NCBI GenBank assembly: GCA_900541665.1 | Contig: UQKV01000012.1 | Coordinates: forward strand, 1 to 54,953 | Direction of reading: 5' to 3' | DNA: 54,953 nucleotides | Source of the DNA: an uncultured Collinsella sp. | Lineage (GTDB): Bacteria; Actinomycetota; Coriobacteriia; Coriobacteriales; Coriobacteriaceae | In this document: positions 43,059-51,391 of the stretch, in pieces | Layout of the letters: every line of letters begins with the position of its first letter | How positions within the stretch are numbered: position 1 is the stretch's first letter | The notes under the pieces: model-generated | What the model was told of the DNA's origin: nothing | Seen by the model: the letters and a program-made list of their open reading frames with translations, nothing else | Databases searched by the model: none | Translations under genes and position numbers: made by a program

Positions 43059-44300
43059 CTAGAGGTCCTCGCGCCAGAAGGGCATGCTCATGCAGCGCGG
43101 GCCGCCGCGGCCGCGGGAGAGCTCGGCGGAGGGCACGACGAGAAGGTCCAGGCCCTCCTTGTACAGCACGTCGTTGGTGACGGTGTTGCGGGCGTAGACG
43201 CAGATCTTGCCGGGCTCGACGCACAGGGTGTTGGAGCCGTCGTTCCACTGCTCGCGGGAGGCCGCGATCGGGTCGCCGCCGCCGCAGGGGATCAGCTTGA
43301 CCTGGTCGACGCCGGTGGCGTCCTCCAGGACGTGCTCGAGGGTGTCCTCGATCAGGCGGATGTTCACGTCGCCCGGGTTCTTGCCGGCGGTCAGCTCGTA
43401 GACGCGCAGGGTGCCCATGATGGCGGGGTGGATCGTGAACTTATCGACGTCGATCTGGGTGAAGACCGTGTCGAGGTGCATGAAGGCGCGCGAGACCGGG
43501 ATGTCGAAGGCCAGGATGCGCTCGACCTTGGAGTCGGAGTTCCAGAAGATGTTCTGGGCCATGACGTCGATCGCGGCGGCCTGGGTGCGCTGGGAGATGC
43601 CGACGGCGAGGGTCTTCTCGTTGATGTTCAGCACGTCGCCGCCCTCGGTGTGGAACTGGCAGTCGCGGCGGAAGTACAGCGAGACGTCCTTGTAGTCGGG
43701 GTGGTACTTGAAGATGTACTTGCCGTACAGGGTCTCGCGGTTGCGGGTGACCGAGTACATGCGGTTGAGGTTGACGCCCTCGCCGACGACCGCGAACGGG
43801 TCGCGGGTGAAGTAGAGGTTGGGCATCGGGTCGATGATCAGGTCGGACTCGGACTCGGAGTTGACCAGGGAGTCGAGGGTCGTGGACGCCGTGAGGGGCA
43901 TGTCGATCTCGGACTTGGTCATGCCGGCCATGGTCTTCTTGACGAACTCGAGGTTGTCCTCGATGGAGTCCAGCTTCTCGCGGACGATCTGCGGCATGTG
44001 CTGGCCGCGGATGCCGGCCTCGGCGATGTACTGGTCGGTGAACTCGGCGCGGGCGCCGGGGACCTGGTCGAACACCTCAGCGACGAGGTTCTCGAGATAG
44101 AGGACCTCCACGCCCTGGTCCCTCAGGATCTGGGCGAAGGTGTCGTGCTCCTGCTGCGCGACCTCCAGGAACGGGACGTCGTCGAACAGGAGTCGCTCGA
44201 GCTCGTCGGGCGGCAGGTTGAGGAGCTCGTCGCCGGGACGGTGCAGGCAGACCTTCCTGAGCTTGCCGATCTCGGAAGGCACGTGCAGACCTTTCGTCAT
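43059..44300 (-). CDS. arcA: Arginine deiminase, copy 2
   Basis: 413 residues, protein identical to copy 1, with the same catalytic residues (FTRDPF, HTEGGD, C403). Its stop codon is TAG rather than TAA. It has its own promoter region and terminator, so the two copies can be expressed separately. Full identity of a 1.2-kb gene beside diverged flanks points to recent gene conversion, not merely recent duplication. Confidence 0.97.
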   Translation of the reverse strand: MTKGLHVPSEIGKLRKVCLHRPGDELLNLPPDELERLLFDDVPFLEVAQQEHDTFAQILRDQGVEVLYLENLVAEVFDQVPGARAEFTDQYIAEAGIRGQHMPQIVREKLDSIEDNLEFVKKTMAGMTKSEIDMPLTASTTLDSLVNSESESDLIIDPMPNLYFTRDPFAVVGEGVNLNRMYSVTRNRETLYGKYIFKYHPDYKDVSLYFRRDCQFHTEGGDVLNINEKTLAVGISQRTQAAAIDVMAQNIFWNSDSKVERILAFDIPVSRAFMHLDTVFTQIDVDKFTIHPAIMGTLRVYELTAGKNPGDVNIRLIEDTLEHVLEDATGVDQVKLIPCGGGDPIAASREQWNDGSNTLCVEPGKICVYARNTVTNDVLYKEGLDLLVVPSAELSRGRGGPRCMSMPFWREDL

Positions 44301-44324
44301 GGCCTCCTACCTTTCTTTCGGGCC
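43060..44324 (-). repeat. 1265-bp direct repeat unit 2 (arcA2)
   Basis: Second copy of the block at 39972-41236, same orientation, separated from it by the aminotransferase gene. Recombination between them would delete or duplicate that gene and one promoter. Confidence 0.85.
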
Positions 44325-44790
44325 TTTCGGCCGAATCTCTCAGCGCCCTTCCGTAACGGGCACTGCTTGCTGACAGCTCTAGTTATATCCAAATTCCACC
44401 CGCAATTCTACCTCGCCCCCGAACGGTCAACAAAGTGCGATGAACGGTATATCGCATGAGATTCCCCCATAATGTACTTCGGCGTTCTAAAGTAACTTTT
44501 CTAAGGTAAACGCTCTTTTTTCCTAAAAACTATTTGCAATTGCATCTCTAAACTTTTGATTCAAGATTGCATAGCTAAATCGGTTTTATGTATATAAATG
44601 ATGTTTGTTTACGTTTCCGCCTGCATTCAATGATATTCAGCTATCCATCATTCTTATTCACACTTACGTACCAGTTGAGTGAGGATATAGACCGCTTGCA
44701 GACGAGCAGGGCGTCAGTCCTATAACTTGTCAGCGTAAGAAGTAGGTAAAGATACCGTTCACGCGATACGTCAGTGCCAGCGGTCGACTA
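44325..44790 (-). promoter_or_regulatory. AT-rich regulatory region of arcA2, homologous to that of arcA1
   Basis: A -10 TATAAC (44382-44387) is preceded by the same GGA context as in copy 1. GAACGG boxes at 44421 and 44442 keep the exact 21-bp spacing and position although the bases between them differ. A distal GATACCGTTCAC (44752-44763) matches copy 1. The leader hairpin is GGCC/GGCC here, with different bases from copy 1. No gene is seen in 44301-44850. The ppk promoter should also lie here but is not identified. Confidence 0.5.
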
Positions 44791-44850
44791 AATTGAGACA
44801 ATAGTGAATAAGAGTTAGGCTACCGTCCCCTACGGGGACTGAACGGACAG

Positions 44851-47259
44851 ATGCATATGCCGAGCAAAATCGAAAAGAAGCAAGCCGCTGCAAAGCTGCG
44901 CAAGCCGCCGCGCGACTTCTCGTACACGCAAAACCGAGAGCTTAGCTGGCTGCGCTTTAACAACCGCGTGCTTGACGAAGCCTTCGATGAGACCGTTCCG
45001 CTGTTCGAGCGTCTAAAGTTCGTGTCGATTTTCGAGTCTAACCTCGACGAGTTTCTCATGGTGCGCGTGGGCGGCCTGTCCGATCTGGCAGAGCTCAAAA
45101 AACAGCCTGTCGACAACAAGAGCAATATGACCGCCTCCGAACAGGTCGATGCTGTCATGGCCGAAATGCCCGGGCTCCTTACTCGTTGGGAATCCATCTT
45201 TAAGAGCATCGAAGGCAAGCTCGACACCTTGGGCGTTCACCGCGCCCGCATCGATTCGCTTACGCCCGAGGAGCGCACCTTCGTAACCCGCTACTTCCAG
45301 GCCTACGTGTCGCCGGTCATCTCGCCGCTGGTCATCGATCCGCGCCACCCCTTCCCCAACCTGCGCAACGGCGCGCTCTATCTGGCCTGTGGTCTGGACG
45401 GCGCCACCGACGAGGAGAGCCTGCTGGGCCTTATCGAGATTCCCGCCTCGATGAACCGCGTGGTCGAGATTCCCTCGCCCACCGGCACCTACTCCTACAT
45501 CTTGCTCGAGGACGTCATTCTCGCCTGCCTGGACAGCTGCTTTGGCTCCTATAAGCCGCTGGATCGTGCGCTGATCCGCGTCACCCGCAACGCCGACATC
45601 GATCCGGACGGCGAGGGCGTCGAAGAGGAAGAGGACTACCGCCAGCACATGAAGCGCATCCTCAAGAAGCGCCTGCGCCTGCAGCCGGTAGTGCTCGCCG
45701 TCTCGGGGTCGCTCGAGAAGGCGACGCTCAAGACTATCCGCAAGGCGCTCGAGCTCTCGCGTCGCTCGGTCTTTACCTGCGATATCCCGCTCGACCTGGG
45801 CTACGTCTTTGGCATTGAGGGCAAGATTCCCGAGCACCTGCGCAACGAGCTGCTCTTTACGCCGTTTAAGCCGCAGCCCAACCCCACCATCGACATGACC
45901 CGCTCCATCCGCGAGCAGGTGCTGCAGCACGACAAGCTGCTCTTTTATCCCTATGAGGCCATGAACCCGTTCTTGGACCTGGTGCACGAGGCCGCCTATG
46001 ACCCCGAGTGCATCTCGTTGCGCATCACGCTCTACCGCGTGGCCAAGCAGAGCCGCCTGTGCGAGTCGCTGATCGATGCCGCCGAGAACGGCAAAGAGGT
46101 CACGGTGCTCATGGAGCTCCGCGCGCGCTTTGACGAGCAGAACAACATCGAGTGGGCCGAGCGCCTGGAAGAGGCCGGCTGCACCGTCATCTACGGCTCC
46201 GAGGGCTTTAAATGCCACTCCAAGATCTGCCAGCTCACCTATCGCGAGGGCATGGCGCTCACCCGCCTCACACTTTTGGGCACCGGCAACTTTAACGAGA
46301 AGACGGCCAAGCTCTACAGCGACTTTATGCTCATGACCGCCCATCCCGGCATCGGCGAGGACGCCAACCTGTTCTTCCGCAATCTGTCGCTGGGCAACCT
46401 GCGCGGCGACTACCGCTTCCTGGGTGTGGCGCCCGTCGGACTGAAACCGCTCATCATGCGCGGGCTTGACCGCGAGATCCAGCGCGCCCTTGCCGGCGAG
46501 CCCGCCCGCGTGTTCTTTAAGCTCAACTCGCTGACCGACCGCGAGGTTATCGACAAGATCGCCGAGGCATCGTGTGCCGGCGTGCGCGTGGACATGATCA
46601 TCCGCGGCATCTCGTGCCTCAAGCCCGGTGTTCCGGGCAAGACCGAGAACGTGCATGTCCGCTCCATCGTCGGACGCTTTTTGGAGCACGCCCGTGTTTA
46701 CGCTTTTGGCGTGGACTCGGACATGATCTATCTGAGCTCGGCAGACATGATGACACGCAACACCGAGCACCGCGTGGAGATCGCCTTCCCCGTGCTCGAC
46801 CCCACCTGCCGCGCCCTGGTACACGAGTACATGGGTATGCAGCTGCGGGACAACGTGAAGGCCCGCAGCCTCACGAGCGACGGCACCTGGGTTCCCGTGG
46901 AACGTGCAGAGGGCGAGAAACCCTTCAACTCGCAGGAAGCCCTGCTGGAGCGTGCCTATCGCAACGCCGAGGCCGCGCCCGAGCCCGTCATTGAGGCGAA
47001 ACCTGCCCCCGAGCCCGAGCCGCAGCCGGTAGCACCCAAGGTCCAAGAGGTCCAGGCGACCGTCATTGAGCCCGAGCCTGCACCTGCACCTCGGCCCGAG
47101 CCGCAGGTCACCAAGCCCGCACCCGAGACGAGTGCCCGTCGCGATAAGCCCGCTGGCAAGACCAAGGCCATCGAGCGCCATCGCCCCGGCCGCGTGCGCA
47201 TGGGCCTGGGTCTGATCGGCCTGGGTCTTAAGACGCTCATTACCGGCAAGACGAAATAG
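44851..47259 (+). CDS. ppk1: Polyphosphate kinase Ppk1
   Basis: 802 residues, longer than the usual ~690-720. N-terminal domain from about 20 (NRELSWLRFNNRVLDEA), the head domain ISPLVIDPRHPFPNLRNG, and catalytic domains with the phosphorylated histidine H456 (KCHSKI) and second histidine H613 (LEHARVY). It polymerises phosphate from ATP. A C-terminal ~110-residue extension is Pro/Glu-rich then basic. ATG 44851 and ATG 44857 are both possible; ribosome site weak. Located between phosphate-poor arginine catabolism genes and the methyltransferase, with its own terminator. Confidence 0.95.
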   Translation: MHMPSKIEKKQAAAKLRKPPRDFSYTQNRELSWLRFNNRVLDEAFDETVPLFERLKFVSIFESNLDEFLMVRVGGLSDLAELKKQPVDNKSNMTASEQVDAVMAEMPGLLTRWESIFKSIEGKLDTLGVHRARIDSLTPEERTFVTRYFQAYVSPVISPLVIDPRHPFPNLRNGALYLACGLDGATDEESLLGLIEIPASMNRVVEIPSPTGTYSYILLEDVILACLDSCFGSYKPLDRALIRVTRNADIDPDGEGVEEEEDYRQHMKRILKKRLRLQPVVLAVSGSLEKATLKTIRKALELSRRSVFTCDIPLDLGYVFGIEGKIPEHLRNELLFTPFKPQPNPTIDMTRSIREQVLQHDKLLFYPYEAMNPFLDLVHEAAYDPECISLRITLYRVAKQSRLCESLIDAAENGKEVTVLMELRARFDEQNNIEWAERLEEAGCTVIYGSEGFKCHSKICQLTYREGMALTRLTLLGTGNFNEKTAKLYSDFMLMTAHPGIGEDANLFFRNLSLGNLRGDYRFLGVAPVGLKPLIMRGLDREIQRALAGEPARVFFKLNSLTDREVIDKIAEASCAGVRVDMIIRGISCLKPGVPGKTENVHVRSIVGRFLEHARVYAFGVDSDMIYLSSADMMTRNTEHRVEIAFPVLDPTCRALVHEYMGMQLRDNVKARSLTSDGTWVPVERAEGEKPFNSQEALLERAYRNAEAAPEPVIEAKPAPEPEPQPVAPKVQEVQATVIEPEPAPAPRPEPQVTKPAPETSARRDKPAGKTKAIERHRPGRVRMGLGLIGLGLKTLITGKTK

Positions 47260-47284
47260 TCGTTTGTAGAAGCAGTTTGTAGAA

Positions 47285-47326
47285 GCGCCCCGCATTTGAG
47301 GAAAGCCTCGGATGCGGGGCGCTTTT
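47285..47326 (+). terminator. Terminator of ppk1
   Basis: GCGCCCCGCAT/ATGCGGGGCGC 11-bp stem with an inner GAGG/CCTC pairing, followed by TTTT. Just before it GTTTGTAGAAGC is repeated twice in tandem (47262-47286). Confidence 0.9.
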
Positions 47327-47372
47327 CCCTGCTACCATGGTGCGAACAACAACGCGAATGACAGGCAGGAAT

Positions 47373-48686
47373 ATGAAGCTCACTATAGAATCGATGACCT
47401 ACGGCGTCGACGGGCTGGCGCACGCCGACAACGGCAAGGCCGTCTTTGTGCAGGGCGCCGTGGCAGGCGACACCGTCGAGGCCGAGGTCGTACAGGACGG
47501 CAAGTCGTTCATGCGTGCCCGCACCGCCGAGATTCTGGAGCCAAGCCCCGATCGCATTCAGCCTCCCTGCCCCTTCGTGGGCATCTGCGGCGGCTGCTCG
47601 TGGGGCAATCTCTCACGCACGGCACAGCTCGCCGCCAAGGAGCAAAACCTGCGCTCCACGCTCGAGCGCATCGGCAAGTTCGCTCCTGAGCAGGTCGATG
47701 AGTTGGTACAGCCCATCTGCCACACCAAGGACGACTGGGGCTACCGCAATAAAATCGAGCTCGAACCGACCGTCGTCAACGGTCGCGTGCGCCTTGGCAT
47801 GCACGGTGTCGACCCCAGCAAAATCGTGACCGTCGATACGTGCCCGCTGTTCGATAAGCGCTTCCCGAAGGCGCTCAAATCGGTCGTCGGCGCACTCAAC
47901 TATCTAAGCGGCAGCCATGACTTGGGGCTCGAACGCGTGGGCATTCGCGCATCGCGCCGCACCAAGGCACTCGAGGTCGCACTCTGGACGCCCACAGGCT
48001 CTTTTCCGCGCTCGCAGGTCTCCCGCGTGCTGGCGGACGCCGCTCATCCCACGAGCATCGTGCGCGTGATGAGCAAGGGCGAAAAGAAGGCCCGTCGTGT
48101 CTCCAAGGTCGAAATGCTCGCCGGAGAGGGCTCATGGACCGAGAATATCGCCGAGGGTCAGATGCGCTTGTCTGCCCCGTCTTTTTTCCAGGTCAACACC
48201 AAGGGTGCCGAGATTTTGATCGATCTTGTCATGGAAGCGCTCGACCCGCAGGAAGACGAGCTTGCCGTGGACCTGTACTGCGGTGCCGGCACCTTTACCC
48301 TGCCGCTCGCCCGCCGCTGCGACTTTGTCGCCGCCGTCGAGGCCTACGGCCCCGCCGTGCGCGACCTGCGCCGTAACCTGGAAATCAACAAGCTCGATAA
48401 CGTCGACGTCATTGGCGGAGACGCGGTGCGCGAGTTCCCCGACCAGGATGCCGACGTCTTGGTGGTCGACCCGCCGCGTGCAGGCCTCGCCCCCGAGGCG
48501 ATCGACCTTATCGCCAGCACGAGTGCTCGCGATGTCGCCTACGTGAGCTGCGACCCGGCCACCCTGGCGCGCGATCTCAAACGCTTTGTCGAAGAAGGCA
48601 CCTTCTCCCCCGTAAAGATCACGCCAGTCGACCTGTTCCCACAAACCTTCCACTGCGAGACCGTCGTCCACCTTAAGCGCAACTAG
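47373..48686 (+). CDS. rlmD: TrmA/RlmD-type RNA (uracil-5-)-methyltransferase
   Basis: 437 residues from ATG 47373 (MKLTIESMTYG), with GGCAGGA just upstream; the frame to 47337 is unlikely. N-terminal TRAM domain (about 1-55), then the iron-sulfur cysteines CPFVGICGGC, a Rossmann SAM domain (DLYCGAGTFTLPLA) and the nucleophile Cys in YVSCDPATLARDL. It methylates U in 23S rRNA or tRNA; which uracil (1939, 747 or U54) cannot be told, so the symbol is tentative. Confidence 0.9.
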   Translation: MKLTIESMTYGVDGLAHADNGKAVFVQGAVAGDTVEAEVVQDGKSFMRARTAEILEPSPDRIQPPCPFVGICGGCSWGNLSRTAQLAAKEQNLRSTLERIGKFAPEQVDELVQPICHTKDDWGYRNKIELEPTVVNGRVRLGMHGVDPSKIVTVDTCPLFDKRFPKALKSVVGALNYLSGSHDLGLERVGIRASRRTKALEVALWTPTGSFPRSQVSRVLADAAHPTSIVRVMSKGEKKARRVSKVEMLAGEGSWTENIAEGQMRLSAPSFFQVNTKGAEILIDLVMEALDPQEDELAVDLYCGAGTFTLPLARRCDFVAAVEAYGPAVRDLRRNLEINKLDNVDVIGGDAVREFPDQDADVLVVDPPRAGLAPEAIDLIASTSARDVAYVSCDPATLARDLKRFVEEGTFSPVKITPVDLFPQTFHCETVVHLKRN

Positions 48687-48792
48687 CCACTTAATCATTG
48701 CTCAGAAAAATCATTGGGAAATCGAGCGTGGCAAGCGGAGGTCTTCGGGGTATAAGACGGCTAATTGTATGCCGCCTATGAAAGGAACCCTC

Positions 48793-49335
48793 ATGCCCAG
48801 CGTTGCCGTTCTCGCCGCCGATGGCTTTGAAACTATTGAATGCTTGACCATGGTCGATGTCATGCGTCGCGGCGGCGTACGTGCCACGCTCGTCTCGATC
48901 ATGCCCACGCGTGAGGTCGTAAGTTCGCTGCAGATCCCCGTGACCTGCGATGCGCTCTTTGATGAGATCGACTTTGACGAATACGACTGTGTCGTGCTGC
49001 CCGGCGGCCTACCCGGTGCTACCAACCTGCGCGCCGATCAGCGCGTCTGCGACGTGGTCCGCGAGTTCGCCGCAACCAAGCACGTCGCCGCCATCTGCGC
49101 CGCCCCGTTTATCCTGGGCGAGCTCGACCTGCTCGAGGGGCGCCATGCCACGTGCTTCCCTGGCTTTGAGAAAAGCTTCCCCGAAGGCGCCTATACCAGC
49201 GAGAAGGTCACGCAAGACGGCAACATCATCACTGCCAGCGGCATGGCACAGTCACTCCCCTTTGCATTGGAGCTGCTGCGCACGCTCGCCGGCGACAAGG
49301 CCGTCGAGAAGGTTGCCGAGGGCATTCAGCTATGA
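48793..49335 (+). CDS. DJ-1/PfpI family protein
   Basis: 180 residues from ATG 48793, with AAAGGA 6 bp upstream. The DJ-1/PfpI fold is shown by LAADGFETIECLTMVDVMRRGG (the Glu of the active site at 13), LPGGLPGATNLR, and the reactive cysteine C102 in AAICAAPFILGE. Related enzymes include glyoxalase III and deglycases, and the ThiJ/YajL group. Exact activity unknown. The stop overlaps the maf start by 4 bp. Confidence 0.9.
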   Translation: MPSVAVLAADGFETIECLTMVDVMRRGGVRATLVSIMPTREVVSSLQIPVTCDALFDEIDFDEYDCVVLPGGLPGATNLRADQRVCDVVREFAATKHVAAICAAPFILGELDLLEGRHATCFPGFEKSFPEGAYTSEKVTQDGNIITASGMAQSLPFALELLRTLAGDKAVEKVAEGIQL

Positions 49336-49913
49336 TTTTGGCTTCGCAATCACCGCGCCGCATCGACTTGATGCGCGAGGCGGGCTATGACATTCGCATC
49401 ATTCCTGCCGATATCGACGAAACGCCGTTTGATGGCGAGGCCCCGCTTACGCTCGTTGAACGCTTAGCACGCGCAAAAGCCGCCGCCGTTGCCGCCGAGC
49501 ATGCCGAGCCCAATGAGCTGACGGTCGCGGCCGACACCATCGTCACCTTTGACGGCAAGATTCTGGGCAAGCCGGCAACCGAGGACGAGGCGCGCACCAT
49601 GCTCCGTGAGCTTTCGGGCCGCACGCACCAGGTCGCAACCGGCGTCTGCATCGTTAAGGCAGGCGATACGGCCGCCCCGCATGCCGCCGAGAGCCTGTCC
49701 TTTGTCGATGTGACCGACGTGACGTTCTACGAGCTCACCGACGAGCAGATCGAGCACTACGTCGCCTCGGGTGAGCCCATGGACAAGGCCGGCGCCTACG
49801 GCATTCAGGGCACAGGAGGACGCATGCTCGTGCACGATATTTCGGGCGACTTCTATAACGTGGTGGGCCTACCCATCGCCCGCGTCGCGCGCGCGATTCA
49901 AAAACTCTCGTAA
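49332..49913 (+). CDS. maf: Maf family nucleotide pyrophosphatase
   Basis: 193 residues. Begins ILASQSPRRIDLMREAGYDI with the phosphate-binding S-x-R-R; the catalytic Asp sits in AADTIVTFDGKILGKP, and the C-terminal EPMDKAGAYGIQGTGG is typical. Maf proteins hydrolyse non-canonical or modified nucleoside triphosphates (dTTP/UTP or m7GTP type) and have been tied to septum control. Coupled to the DJ-1 gene by ATGA overlap. Confidence 0.94.
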   Translation: MILASQSPRRIDLMREAGYDIRIIPADIDETPFDGEAPLTLVERLARAKAAAVAAEHAEPNELTVAADTIVTFDGKILGKPATEDEARTMLRELSGRTHQVATGVCIVKAGDTAAPHAAESLSFVDVTDVTFYELTDEQIEHYVASGEPMDKAGAYGIQGTGGRMLVHDISGDFYNVVGLPIARVARAIQKLS

Positions 49914-50014
49914 TTGCATCTGGCGCTGGGTATCCCCCGGCGCCTACAATTTTGGCGTACCGTACGGATCCCGACCGGGCACAAGGCGCGGCGGAAAACC
50001 GATAGGAGTTAAAC

Positions 50015-51016
50015 ATGGATACACTGCTCGAGGCCATTGACGTCTGCGATGTCGATGGCTTTTGCTATGGCAACTATACCGACGAGGAGGCCGGCACCGG
50101 TTGCACCGTAATCGTGGCACCCGAGGGCGCCACCGGCGGCGTTGACGTTCGCGGCGGTGCTCCAGCATCGCGCGAAACCGACCTGCTGCGACCCGAGAAC
50201 ACCGTCGACAAGGTCCACGCCGTCTGCCTTTCGGGTGGATCGGCCTTTGGCCTCGAGGCTGCAAGCGGCGTCGCTCGCGAGCTTGAGAGCCGCGGCATCG
50301 GCCTTCCCGTCGGCCCCACGCAGGTGCCCATCGTGTGCTCCAGCTGTATCTTCGACCTCGCCTATGGCGACCCGACCGTGCGCCCCGACATTGAGGCCGG
50401 CATCGCCGCCGTGCGCGAAGCGCTCGACCACACCCCCGCCACGCTCGAGCAGGGCAACGTGGGCGCCGGCACCGGCGCCACTGTAGGCAAGCTCATGGGG
50501 CCTGCCACCTGCATGAAGGCCGGCCTTGGAACTGCTGCCGTGGCGCTCGGCCCCGTCAAGGTGGGCGCCGTGGTCTCGGTCAACGCCTGCGGCAACGTCG
50601 TCGACCCCTTCACCGGCGAGTGGGTCGCCGGTATGCGCGCCGCAGCCGATAGCGACCAGATCGTCGACATGGAACTCGCAGCCTTTGCCGCCGCCGGATC
50701 CATGCAGATGCCGCTCGACCGCACCAACACCACCATCAGCTGCATCGTCACCAACGTGGAACTCACTAAGGCACAAGCCACCAAGGTCTCCCAGATGGCC
50801 GCAGACGCCTACGCACACGCCATCCGTCCCACACACACCACCAACGACGGCGACACCATCTACACCCTCGCCAGCGGCAAACTGGGCGCCCGGACAAGCG
50901 CCGCCGTTCCCCTAGACCTGCTGGGCATGCTCGCAGTAAGGGCCCTGGAAACTGCCATCGTAAACGGAGCCAAAACCGCCAAAACCTCCCACGGCATCCC
51001 CGGCGCCGCAAAGTAG
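50015..51016 (+). CDS. P1 family peptidase (DmpA/aminopeptidase type)
   Basis: 333 residues, full length for the S58/P1 family of N-terminal nucleophile hydrolases. The family strings DVRGGAPASRETDLLRPENTVDKVHAVCLSGGSAFGLEAASGV (about 45-90) and GNVGAGTGATVGK (about 145-160) are visible; autocleavage near the C-terminal part (NTTISCIVTN) would expose the nucleophile. Members release N-terminal D/L amino acids or amides. TAGGAG lies 6 bp before ATG 50015. A GGCGC/GCGCC hairpin at 49921-49944 separates it from maf. Confidence 0.88.
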   Translation: MDTLLEAIDVCDVDGFCYGNYTDEEAGTGCTVIVAPEGATGGVDVRGGAPASRETDLLRPENTVDKVHAVCLSGGSAFGLEAASGVARELESRGIGLPVGPTQVPIVCSSCIFDLAYGDPTVRPDIEAGIAAVREALDHTPATLEQGNVGAGTGATVGKLMGPATCMKAGLGTAAVALGPVKVGAVVSVNACGNVVDPFTGEWVAGMRAAADSDQIVDMELAAFAAAGSMQMPLDRTNTTISCIVTNVELTKAQATKVSQMAADAYAHAIRPTHTTNDGDTIYTLASGKLGARTSAAVPLDLLGMLAVRALETAIVNGAKTAKTSHGIPGAAK

Positions 51017-51027
51017 TCCACTCGACC

Positions 51028-51156
51028 GTCGGTCGGAGGCGGGCGGGCATTACGTTTGCTGCTCTACAGTCCTATGCAAGACGAAGGCCACATTAAGTGG
51101 CCTTCTTTGCATGCGGAACTCGCGACAAACGTAATGCCCGCCCGCCTCCGACCGAC
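51028..51156. repeat. Structured palindromic element C
   Basis: Arms of 31 bp (51028-51058 and 51126-51156; GTCGGTCGGAGG... and complement) are perfectly complementary. Inside lie ACAGTCCT (51066-51073), a hairpin with centre CACATTAAGTG (51089-51099) on stem GAAGGC/GCCTTC, and TGCGGAACT (51112-51120). The same three motifs in the same order occur in element D read on the other strand. It begins 12 bp after the peptidase stop. Confidence 0.9.
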
Positions 51157-51188
51157 TTCCAACCTAATTCTTTTCAGCCCAGGCCCCT

Positions 51189-51224
51189 GTGTACCGCGCG
51201 TCGAAGATCTTCAAATTCAAATAA
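51189..51224 (+). pseudogene. 3' remnant of a glycosyltransferase-like gene
   Basis: The plus strand reads VYRASKIFKFK followed by TAA, closely matching the end of the minus-strand glycosyltransferase (LYRLASKIFKFN). At DNA level 17 bp (AAGATCTTCAAATTCAA, 51204-51220) are repeated inverted at 51396-51412. It may be the tail of a lost paralogue or a trace of inversion. Too short to be sure. Confidence 0.4.
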
Positions 51225-51249
51225 CCTGACAATCGATTCTTATTGCAGA

Positions 51250-51359
51250 GGCCCCTTGGCCTTTAGTTTGATACAAGTTCCGCACGAGCCGGAAAGCACT
51301 TAATGTGCTTTCCGTGCGAGCAGGACTGTTCGCAGTAGCAAACTAAAGGCCAAGGGGCC
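51250..51359. repeat. Structured palindromic element D
   Basis: Arms of 21 bp (51250-51270 and 51339-51359; GGCCCCTTGGCC... and complement) are perfectly complementary but unrelated to the arms of C, except for the inner GTTTG/CAAAC. On the minus strand the core reads ACAGTCCT, then stem GGAAAG/CTTTCC around CACATTAAGTG, then TGCGGAACT, as in C. It lies 32 bp past the end of the glycosyltransferase gene, inside the 17-bp inverted repeat noted at 51204 and 51396. Confidence 0.9.
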
Positions 51360-51391
51360 CAGTCAACCTATCAGCAGCGATTACTCAGCAG

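Noticed and set aside
45013..47295. 760-codon minus-strand frame opposite ppk1
   Set aside because: Composition is that of reversed GC-rich codons and the plus strand carries a clear Ppk1.
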